Positions 7,079 through 14,081 of a DNA stretch of 64,000 nt are shown in pieces; the stretch's first letter is position 1, and each line of letters starts with the position of its first letter. This DNA is from Flavobacterium frigoris. GTDB lineage: Bacteria > Bacteroidota > Bacteroidia > Flavobacteriales > Flavobacteriaceae. Under the pieces are notes generated by a model. It saw only the letters and a list, made by a program, of their open reading frames with translations, made no database searches and had not been told where the DNA came from. Location of the stretch: contig NZ_FOFZ01000001.1 in assembly GCF_900111075.1 (NCBI RefSeq), positions 661,860-725,859 of the forward strand. Reading direction: 5' to 3'. The translations under genes and the position numbers were made by a program.

Positions 7079-7176
7079 TTTACCTCCTTTTAGAACTAAA
7101 TAAAATTCACTATTATTTTGTGAGCCTCTGAGTTTCCTTCGTGAATCTTTGTGGAACACTTTTAACAAACAACAGC

Positions 7177-8349
7177 ATGAACGAAGAAGAATTTGGTTTT
7201 GAAACCGAAGCCATCCGCACCCAATTAGAACGTACCCAATATTTAGAGCACTCCGTACCATTATATTTAACCTCTAGTTTTGTATTTGAAGACGCCGAAG
7301 ATATGCGTGCCTCATTTGCCGAAGAGAAAGACAGAAATATTTATAGCCGCTACAGCAACCCGAATACTAATGAGTTTGTAGAGAAAGTTTGTAAGATGGA
7401 AGGAGCAACTGCTGGTTTTGCCTTTGCTTCAGGAATGGCTGCGGTGTATTCCACTCTGGCTGCATTATTGAAATCTGGTGATCATATTGTCTCTTCCAGT
7501 AGTGTTTTTGGAGCGACACATTCCTTGTTTGTTAATTATTTTCCAAAGTGGAACATTCAAACATCGTATTTTGATATCAACGAGCCAGAAACTATTGAAA
7601 GTTTCATCACGCCTGATACAAAGATTCTTTTTGCTGAATCGCCAACGAATCCTGCAGTTGATATTATAGATTTAGAATTGCTCGGGAATATTGCCAAAAA
7701 GCACAATTTGATTTTAGTAATCGACAACTGTTTTGCAACTCCTTATTTACAGCAACCTATAAAATGGGGAGCGCATTTGGTAGTGCATTCGGCTACAAAG
7801 TTAATGGATGGCCAAGGAAGAGTTTTGGGAGGAGTAACGGTTGGTGATCCTGAATTGATTCATAAAATATATTTGTTTTCCCGACTTACGGGACCTTCTT
7901 TATCTCCATTTAATGCGTGGGTTTTATCCAAGAGTTTAGAGACATTAGCCATTCGATTGGATAGACATTGCGAAAATGCTCTGAAAGTGGCTGAGTTTTT
8001 AGAACAGCATCCAAATGTGAATCGCGTAAAATATCCGTTCTTAAAATCGCATCCACAATATGAAATTGCCCAAAAACAAATGAAAGCGGGAGGTAATATT
8101 GTCGCTTTTGAAATAAAAGGGGGACTTGAAGCAGGGCGTAACTTTTTAGATAAAATAAAATTATGTTCGCTTTCGCCAAACTTAGGAGATACCCGAACTA
8201 TTGTAACGCATCCAGCTTCAACAACGCACAGTAAATTATCAGTTGATGAAAGATTAGCGGTGAGTATTACTGATGGTTTAGTGCGTGTTTCTGTAGGTTT
8301 AGAAACCGTGAAAGATGTTATCGCTGATTTGGAACAAGCTTTGGCTTAG
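7177..8349 (+). CDS. Transsulfuration-family PLP enzyme (cystathionine gamma-synthase / O-acylhomoserine sulfhydrylase type)
   Basis: A 390-residue Cys/Met metabolism PLP enzyme, with the lysine in HSATKLMDGQG (about K208) and the SGMAAVYSTLA segment near residue 85. I start it at ATG 7177 (MNEEEFGFET); the frame runs upstream to a GTG at 7141, but that part reads intergenic repeat text. Length and sequence fit MetB/MetZ-type enzymes better than MetY, so it could make cystathionine from O-acetylhomoserine and cysteine, or homocysteine directly. Substrate choice cannot be told from the sequence. The Rrf2 gene follows ~80 bases later. Confidence 0.8.
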   Translation: MNEEEFGFETEAIRTQLERTQYLEHSVPLYLTSSFVFEDAEDMRASFAEEKDRNIYSRYSNPNTNEFVEKVCKMEGATAGFAFASGMAAVYSTLAALLKSGDHIVSSSSVFGATHSLFVNYFPKWNIQTSYFDINEPETIESFITPDTKILFAESPTNPAVDIIDLELLGNIAKKHNLILVIDNCFATPYLQQPIKWGAHLVVHSATKLMDGQGRVLGGVTVGDPELIHKIYLFSRLTGPSLSPFNAWVLSKSLETLAIRLDRHCENALKVAEFLEQHPNVNRVKYPFLKSHPQYEIAQKQMKAGGNIVAFEIKGGLEAGRNFLDKIKLCSLSPNLGDTRTIVTHPASTTHSKLSVDERLAVSITDGLVRVSVGLETVKDVIADLEQALA

Positions 8350-8427
8350 ATTTGTGATTAACGAATTTTGATTGTAGATTTGGTAATAATATTTTTATCA
8401 TCATTCAACAATCACAAATCCTTACAA

Positions 8428-8838
8428 ATGCTTTCAAAGAAAACAAAATACGGAATTAAAGCGTTGACTTTTTTGGCTCGCCAAGAAGATCAAACACCTG
8501 TTGCTATTGCTGATATTGCAAAAAGTGAAAATATTTCGGTTAAGTTTTTGGAAAGCATATTATTGCTTTTACGACATTCGGGTTTTTTGGGTGCCAAAAA
8601 AGGAAAAGGTGGCGGATATTACTTAATCAAAGACCCTAAGGAAATTAATATGGCCAAGGTCTATCGTATTCTTGAAGGCCCAATTGCATTATTGCCTTGT
8701 GCAAGTCATAACTTTTATGAAAAATGTGATGATTGTAAAGATGAGGTTTCTTGCGCAGTACGCAAGTTAATGACGGAAGTCCGTGATAATACATTAAAAA
8801 TATTAGAGAATAATTCTCTTGCAGATATAGCATTTTAA
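8428..8838 (+). CDS. Rrf2 family transcription regulator
   Basis: A 136-residue winged-helix protein starting MLSKKTKYGIKALTFLA, the usual Rrf2 N-terminus, with the recognition region KSENISVKFLESILLLLR. The C-terminal half has four cysteines (LPCASHNFYEKCDDCKDEVSC), similar in placement to the cluster-binding loop of IscR-like members. ATG 8428 is chosen over a TTG extension at 8368. Sitting between methionine and cysteine genes, it is a natural candidate regulator of the cysH operon, where an inverted repeat lies at the expected start site (9981-10011). DNA binding there is inference. Confidence 0.85.
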   Translation: MLSKKTKYGIKALTFLARQEDQTPVAIADIAKSENISVKFLESILLLLRHSGFLGAKKGKGGGYYLIKDPKEINMAKVYRILEGPIALLPCASHNFYEKCDDCKDEVSCAVRKLMTEVRDNTLKILENNSLADIAF

Positions 8839-8850
8839 TTCTTAAGTATA

Positions 8851-8900
8851 ACAATAAAAGACCCTTTCATTAAATAAATAATGAAAGGGTCTTTTATTGT
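8851..8900. terminator. Bidirectional terminator between the Rrf2 gene and tauE
   Basis: A near-perfect ~21-bp inverted repeat (ACAATAAAAGACCCTTTCAT and its complement) separates two convergent genes. Confidence 0.85.
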
Positions 8901-8914
8901 CAATTAATTATTTT

Positions 8915-9703
8915 TTAAGCCATAAAAACAAGTTTGTAACCTACAAAGAATAACATTCCTGCAATGGCATTTCGAAGTAATATATCGGGTACTTTACCAC
9001 TTAACATGCTGCCGATGAAAATTCCTGGAAGCGATCCTATTAATAATTGCCCTAAAAGTCCTAAATCTAAATTCCCCATGGTAGCATGTCCTAAACCGGC
9101 AACTAAAGTTAAAGGAACAGCATGTGCAATCTCGGTGCCTACTAGTTTTGGTGTTGCTAAAATTGGGTATAAGAAAAATAAGGTAACAGTTCCAAGTGCT
9201 CCAGCTCCAATTGATGTTAAGGTTACAGTAGCACCTAATAAAACTCCAATAGCAACAGTCAATACGTTTTGCGTTTTACTCTCACTATGAAATTTATCTC
9301 CTGAATGCTTTTGAGAGAAGTTTAAAAGCTTCTTTTTGAATAAAACGGCTATGGAAGTCATTAGTAATGCCCAACCTAAGCTACATTTAATTACTGCGTT
9401 TAATGCCGAAACATCTGTTTTTATGCTATGTAAAATCCATAATGTTACTAAGGCCGCTGGGACACTTCCTAACGAAAGCCAACCTGTGATTTTCCAATTA
9501 ATATTCTTTTTTTTATGATGTACATATACACCACCCATTTTAGTAAATGCCGCATACAATAGATCAGTTCCAACAGCTGTTGTAGGTGGAATTCCGAACC
9601 ATAATAAAATGGGAGTCATTAGTGAACCGCCTCCAACACCTGTTAATCCTACAATAAAACCAACAGTTAAACCCGCGATGACTAATCCTATTTGAAAATC
9701 CAT
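8915..9703 (-). CDS. TauE/SafE family sulfite exporter-like membrane protein
   Basis: A 262-residue integral membrane protein with about eight hydrophobic segments and the family's N-terminal glycine-rich GLIVGLTGVGGGSLMTP-like stretch (here VGFIVGLTGVGGGSL). Members move sulfite, sulfoacetate or sulfate-type anions. It is divergent from the cysH operon (start 9703 versus 10030), and both intergenic ends carry CC(T/G)ATAGGG-type repeats. A role in sulfate or sulfite transport linked to assimilation is therefore likely; direction and substrate are unknown. Confidence 0.85.
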   Translation of the reverse strand: MDFQIGLVIAGLTVGFIVGLTGVGGGSLMTPILLWFGIPPTTAVGTDLLYAAFTKMGGVYVHHKKKNINWKITGWLSLGSVPAALVTLWILHSIKTDVSALNAVIKCSLGWALLMTSIAVLFKKKLLNFSQKHSGDKFHSESKTQNVLTVAIGVLLGATVTLTSIGAGALGTVTLFFLYPILATPKLVGTEIAHAVPLTLVAGLGHATMGNLDLGLLGQLLIGSLPGIFIGSMLSGKVPDILLRNAIAGMLFFVGYKLVFMA

Positions 9704-9741
9704 ACAATTAATTTTTCGTCAAAATTAATAACTATTTAACA

Positions 9742-9760
9742 ACTATCCTATAGGGAAAGT
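9742..9760. promoter_or_regulatory. Short inverted repeat upstream of tauE
   Basis: CTATCCTATAGGGAAAGT centres on the near-palindrome TCCTATAGGGA (9746-9756), about 45 bases upstream of the tauE start. It resembles the CCGATAGGG core within the repeat before cysH. Possible operator. Confidence 0.35.
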
Positions 9761-9946
9761 AGACTAATTGAAATATATTTTAAAAATTGAATATTAATGG
9801 AGATAGAACAGTATTATTTAGCAATAATAGAAAAGGAAGTGCCAATAGTTATTGATTCAATAATTATTGGCTTATAAAGGTCTAATGTGCTTTTTTTGAG
9901 TCTATAAGGTATTATTTTATTTAGAATAAAAAATCCAAATTTTGTT

Positions 9947-9975
9947 TTGTACTTTAGAAATAAGTATTACTTTTG
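9947..9975 (+). promoter_or_regulatory. Promoter of the sulfate assimilation operon
   Basis: TTG (9947-9949), 18 bases, then TACTTTTG (9968-9975), matching the Bacteroidota -33/-7 pattern TTG..TAnnTTTG. Transcription should begin near 9981, within the inverted repeat listed next. Confidence 0.65.
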
Positions 9976-9980
9976 CCTTT

Positions 9981-10011
9981 AAATCTACTAAACCGATAGG
10001 GTAATAGATTT
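9981..10011. promoter_or_regulatory. Candidate operator at the cysH transcription start
   Basis: AAATCTA (9981-9987) and TAGATTT (10005-10011) form an inverted repeat around CTAAACCGATAGGGTAA. It lies just after the -7 box, where a bound repressor would block initiation. The Rrf2 protein encoded at 8428 is the obvious candidate, by position only. Confidence 0.45.
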
Positions 10012-10029
10012 TGTAATAAATAAAATAAA

Positions 10030-10731
10030 ATGAGCACAACGATCGTACAAACATTAATAGAAAAAACAAAAGACTTTTCAATAGAAGAGGCTTTTATTTT
10101 TTTAGCAAATGAATATAAAGACAAAGTGGTTTTTTCAACTTCTTTTGGACAAGAAGATCAGGTGATTACGGCTTTAATTGCTAATAGTAACGCTTCAATC
10201 AATATTTTTACTTTAGATACTGGACGTTTGTTTCAAGAAACTTATGATGTTTTTCATAAGACATTAAAAAAGTATAAAAAACATATTGAAGTATATTTTC
10301 CTGAAGCTGCTGATGTTCAAAACCTATTGAATGCAAAAGGACCGAATAGCTTTTATGAATCGGTTGAAAACAGAAAAGAGTGTTGTTTTATTCGAAAAGT
10401 AGCGCCATTAACAAAAGCTTTAAAAGGAAATTCAGTTTGGATTACAGGATTAAGAGCCGAGCAATCAGAAAACAGAAATGACTTGCATCTTTTAGAATAC
10501 GACGCCAAGTTCGAAATAATCAAATTCAACCCATTATTAAAATGGTCATTGAAAGAAGTAGAGGATTATTTAGAAAAAAACAATGTACCACAAAATGCTT
10601 TACACAAAAAAGGATTTGTAAGCATTGGTTGTGCGCCGTGTACAAGAGCAATTGCAGAAGGGGAAGACATTAGAGCCGGAAGATGGTGGTGGGAATCGAG
10701 TCACAAAGAATGCGGTTTGCACCAGAAATAA
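10030..10731 (+). CDS. cysH: Assimilatory adenylyl-sulfate (APS) reductase
   Basis: A 233-residue reductase of the PAPS/APS reductase family, taking activated sulfate to sulfite with thioredoxin-like electrons. It has the nucleotide loop VFSTSFGQEDQV, the pair CC at 118-119, CAPC at 201-204, and the catalytic cysteine in KECGLH (about C228). The CC..CxxC set binds a 4Fe-4S cluster in APS-using enzymes and is absent from E. coli-type PAPS reductases. No cysC (APS kinase) gene is seen in the window, which fits APS as the substrate. First gene of the sulfate operon. Confidence 0.9.
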   Translation: MSTTIVQTLIEKTKDFSIEEAFIFLANEYKDKVVFSTSFGQEDQVITALIANSNASINIFTLDTGRLFQETYDVFHKTLKKYKKHIEVYFPEAADVQNLLNAKGPNSFYESVENRKECCFIRKVAPLTKALKGNSVWITGLRAEQSENRNDLHLLEYDAKFEIIKFNPLLKWSLKEVEDYLEKNNVPQNALHKKGFVSIGCAPCTRAIAEGEDIRAGRWWWESSHKECGLHQK

Positions 10732-10792
10732 GGTTCGAAGTACGAACATAGAGGTTCAAAATAAAATTTAAAAACGAATATAATTCCGTTTG

Positions 10793-10828
10793 CTATCGCC
10801 CTCATTCGGAGGGGGTTGGGGGGAGGGT
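10793..10828. repeat. CTC/GGAGGGGG intergenic repeat, copy 1
   Basis: CCCTCATTCGGAGGGGGTTGGGGGGAGGG sits just before cysD. Related G-rich hairpin elements lie at 13837-13870, 14021-14066 and 63450-63492. Confidence 0.5.
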
Positions 10829-10840
10829 AAAAAATAAGCT

Positions 10841-11740
10841 ATGAGTACAATATTAAAAACAAACGCATTAGAAAGCGAAGCGATATACATTTTTAGAGAA
10901 GTAATTTCTCAATTTGACAAACCAGTATTGCTTTTTTCTGGAGGAAAAGATTCAATTACTTTGGTTCGCTTAGCACAAAAAGCATTCTTTCCAGCTAAAA
11001 TTCCTTTTCCGTTATTACATGTGGATACCGGACACAATTTTCCTGAAACAATTGAATTCAGAGACCGATTGGTTAAAGAATTAGGATTAGAGTTAATTGT
11101 TCGAAATGTACAAGATGCAATTGACGAGGGGAAAGTAGTAGAAGAAACCGGAAAATATTCTAGTAGAAATAGCCTGCAAACCACAACACTTTTAGATGCT
11201 ATCGAAGAATTTAAATTTGATGCTTGTATTGGTGGTGCACGTAGAGACGAAGAAAAAGCAAGAGCAAAAGAACGTATTTTTTCGGTGCGTGATGATTTTG
11301 GTCAATGGGATGAAAAAAACCAACGTCCGGAGTTATTCGATTTATTAAACGGGAAAATTGAAAATGGTCAAAATGTGCGCGTTTTTCCTATTTCAAACTG
11401 GACTGAATTAGATGTTTGGAGTTATATCGAACAAGAACAAATCGAAATTCCATCCATTTACTTTTCTCACAAACGTAAGGTATTCTTGAGAGACGGAATG
11501 ATTTGGTCACACTCTCCTTATGTGTACCAAGAAGAAAACGAAGAAATTGAAGAAAGAATTGTTCGTTTTAGAACCGTTGGAGATATGAGTTGTACAGCTG
11601 CAGTTGATTCTTATGCAGCTACAATATCTGAAGTGGTAGGCGAAATTAGATTGTCAACTATATCAGAGAGAGGTGCCAGAATTGATGATAAACGTTCTGA
11701 AGCTGCAATGGAGAAAAGAAAGCAACAAGGATACTTTTAG
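10841..11740 (+). CDS. cysD: Sulfate adenylyltransferase subunit 2
   Basis: A 299-residue ATP pyrophosphatase-fold subunit that, with CysN, makes APS from sulfate and ATP. It has the PP-loop FSGGKDSITLVRL (about residues 31-43), the GGARRDEEKARAKER segment and the typical end MEKRKQQGYF. Length is normal. It sits between cysH and a DUF2490 gene that begins 2 bases after its stop, with cysN following. Confidence 0.93.
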   Translation: MSTILKTNALESEAIYIFREVISQFDKPVLLFSGGKDSITLVRLAQKAFFPAKIPFPLLHVDTGHNFPETIEFRDRLVKELGLELIVRNVQDAIDEGKVVEETGKYSSRNSLQTTTLLDAIEEFKFDACIGGARRDEEKARAKERIFSVRDDFGQWDEKNQRPELFDLLNGKIENGQNVRVFPISNWTELDVWSYIEQEQIEIPSIYFSHKRKVFLRDGMIWSHSPYVYQEENEEIEERIVRFRTVGDMSCTAAVDSYAATISEVVGEIRLSTISERGARIDDKRSEAAMEKRKQQGYF

Positions 11741-11741
11741 A

Positions 11742-12473
11742 ATGAAGTTAATTAAAATACTGTTGAGTTTGTTTTTGATGAGTATTGGGGTAAAGGCGCA
11801 AACAGAGAAAGTGGTAGACAAACAAAGTTTACTTTGGGTGCGATATTACAATCAGCTTGAATTAAATGCTAAATGGGCCGTTCACACTGAAATTGATAAT
11901 AGGATTTTTATAAATCCAGTAACGCAAAACACATTTATTAGTCGGCTTCAAATCAGGAATAAAATAACAGATAAGGTAGAGTTAGGAGCTGGGTTTGCTT
12001 ATTTCTCTGTGGCAACACAAAATCCTGAAGTTAAAAATGAGTTTCATGTACCAGAATATCGAGCGCAGCAGGATGTAAGCATAAGGCAGGCTTTAGGAAA
12101 AGTAAATCTAACGCATAGGTACCAATTAGAAGAGCGGTTTATCCGCAATGCAAGTAAGTTGCAGTTAGAAGATGGAACTACATTTTACCTAAGGTTTAGA
12201 TACCGAATTTATGGTGATTGGACTTTTTGGAAAAAAGATAAACGATTTTTAAAAGCGATATTTTATGATGAAATAATGATTAATGGTGGAAACAAAATTA
12301 TCAAAAATACATTTGATCAAAATCGAATTTATGCCGCAGTGCAAATAGGGGTTAGTCCAAACGTTGCATTAGAATTAGGTTATTTAAATAGTTTTCAAGA
12401 AAGAGTAAACGGAGTTGATTATTTTAATAGAGATATAATTAGATTCAGCCTCATTCATAAAATTAAAATATAA
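11742..12473 (+). CDS. DUF2490 family outer-membrane-type protein
   Basis: A 243-residue protein with an N-terminal signal peptide (MKLIKILLSLFLMSIGVKAQ, cleavage likely after AQ). The rest alternates short amphipathic strands with many aromatic ends, as in beta-barrel proteins, and ends in IRFSLIHKIKI. It resembles DUF2490. The gene begins 2 bases after cysD and precedes cysN, so it is inserted between the two subunits of one enzyme. A barrel in this place might aid uptake of sulfate or a sulfur compound; nothing in the sequence proves it. Confidence 0.7.
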   Translation: MKLIKILLSLFLMSIGVKAQTEKVVDKQSLLWVRYYNQLELNAKWAVHTEIDNRIFINPVTQNTFISRLQIRNKITDKVELGAGFAYFSVATQNPEVKNEFHVPEYRAQQDVSIRQALGKVNLTHRYQLEERFIRNASKLQLEDGTTFYLRFRYRIYGDWTFWKKDKRFLKAIFYDEIMINGGNKIIKNTFDQNRIYAAVQIGVSPNVALELGYLNSFQERVNGVDYFNRDIIRFSLIHKIKI

Positions 12474-12590
12474 TTCAGATTAAAATCTGTTTAAAAAATA
12501 AAAATAAAAACATTCAGATTTAAAGGTTTTTATAAAGGCAATCAATGAAACTTGAAACCTTAAACTTTTAAACTTTAAACAAAAAATAAA

Positions 12591-13835
12591 ATGGAAGTTT
12601 TAAAAATAGCAACGGCAGGAAGTGTAGATGACGGAAAAAGTACATTAATCGGAAGGTTATTGTACGATACACAATCTTTGACTACAGACAAACTAGAAGC
12701 AATAGAAAAAAGCAGCAAGCAAAAAGGATACGATTATCTAGATTTTTCTTTAGCTACAGATGGTTTAGTGGCAGAGAGAGAACAAGGAATCACCATTGAT
12801 GTGGCGCATATTTATTTTTCTACAGCTAAGAAAAGTTACATTATTGCAGATACTCCAGGGCACGTTGAGTACACGCGTAACATGGTTACAGGAGCTTCAA
12901 CTTCGCAAGTATCTATCATTTTGATTGATGCTCGTAAAGGCGTAATTGAGCAAACGTACCGTCACTTTTTTATCAATAATTTATTGAGAGTAAAAGAAGT
13001 AATTGTTGCGGTTAATAAAATGGATTTAGTTGATTATTCAGAAGAAATCTATAATAAAATTAAAGCCGACTTTGAAGCATTAAACGCCAAAAGTACTTTT
13101 AAAGAACAAAATGTAAGTTACATTCCATTAAGTGCTTTGACTGGCGATAATGTAGTAGAATCATTGGGTGGAATGCCGTGGTACGAAGGGCAAACAATCT
13201 TAGAACACCTAGAGGCTTTAGAGCCAGCAGATGTTTATGAAAAAGGGAAAGCACGTTTCCCTGTTCAAACAGTAATCCGACCGAAAACAGAAGAGTATCA
13301 CGATTTTAGAGGATATGCTGGTAAACTACACGGAAACAATATTAAAGTGGGAGATGCAGTGACTGTATTACCTTCTTTAACAGAATCGAAAGTGTCTAAA
13401 ATTCACTTTTTTGATAAACAATTTGATGAAGCTTCTGTGGGATCTTCAATTACGATCGAATTAGAAAATGACATTAATGTAACTAGAGGAGACATGATAG
13501 TAAAATCATCTGAATTGCCTAAAGTTGAAAAAGACATTAATACTACAGTTTGTTGGATGGACAGTAAAAAACTCGTCCCTGGTGCAAAATATTTTGTGCA
13601 ACATAACACCAATAGAGTTTTGGCTAAAATTGACAGCGTGAAAAACGTGATTGCAACTGATTTCTCAGGAACAACCGAAGCGTCTCAATTAGCAATTAAC
13701 GAAATAGGAGAAGTAAATATCAAGTTAAGCAAAGCAATTTATTTTGATGCATACAACGATAATAAATCAAATGGTGCTTTTATCTTAATCGATGCAGCAA
13801 CCAATACAACAGCAGGAGTAGGGTTTATTAGGTAA
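12591..13835 (+). CDS. cysN: Sulfate adenylyltransferase subunit 1 (GTPase)
   Basis: A 414-residue elongation-factor-like GTPase that drives APS synthesis with CysD. It has the P-loop AGSVDDGKSTL (residues 9-19), DTPGHVEYTRNM and NKMD, then two beta-barrel domains. It stops where short CysN proteins stop; there is no fused APS kinase (CysC) domain. That agrees with the 4Fe-4S-type reductase CysH working directly on APS. Confidence 0.93.
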   Translation: MEVLKIATAGSVDDGKSTLIGRLLYDTQSLTTDKLEAIEKSSKQKGYDYLDFSLATDGLVAEREQGITIDVAHIYFSTAKKSYIIADTPGHVEYTRNMVTGASTSQVSIILIDARKGVIEQTYRHFFINNLLRVKEVIVAVNKMDLVDYSEEIYNKIKADFEALNAKSTFKEQNVSYIPLSALTGDNVVESLGGMPWYEGQTILEHLEALEPADVYEKGKARFPVQTVIRPKTEEYHDFRGYAGKLHGNNIKVGDAVTVLPSLTESKVSKIHFFDKQFDEASVGSSITIELENDINVTRGDMIVKSSELPKVEKDINTTVCWMDSKKLVPGAKYFVQHNTNRVLAKIDSVKNVIATDFSGTTEASQLAINEIGEVNIKLSKAIYFDAYNDNKSNGAFILIDAATNTTAGVGFIR

Positions 13836-13836
13836 T

Positions 13837-14066
13837 CCCCACCCCGGCCCTCCCCGAAGGGGAGGGAGAGATTGTCGAAAATGTTTGTAGATAAACTTGG
13901 TGGTTAAGTATTTTAGACTAGGTTATAACAAGAATCAAGCTCCTCAATGGCTTTTGTCTTTTTGAAATTGAATAGTAAAGATGAATTGAAAATTCAGAAC
14001 CAGAATATAACATAATAAAGCTCCTCAACGGCTCCCCCTCCTTCGGAGGGGGCTGGGGGGAGGATA
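13837..14066. repeat. Two G/C-rich hairpin repeats and a direct repeat between cysN and the sulfite reductase gene
   Basis: CCCTCCCCGAAGGGGAGGG (13848-13866) and CCCCCTCCTTCGGAGGGGG (14034-14052) are strong hairpins. The phrase AAGCTCCTCAAtGGCT / AAGCTCCTCAAcGGCT occurs twice (about 13936 and 14018). Such strong stems inside an operon could stop some transcription or stabilise mRNA ends. Confidence 0.55.
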
Positions 14067-14081
14067 ATAGTAAAAATAGGT

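Noticed and set aside
7141..7176. GTG-initiated extension of the transsulfuration enzyme
   Set aside because: The added codons read intergenic repeat text; ATG 7177 starts a family-like N-terminus.
8368..8427. TTG-initiated extension of the Rrf2 regulator
   Set aside because: The extension has no Rrf2 similarity, whereas ATG 8428 gives the usual MLSKKTKYG start.
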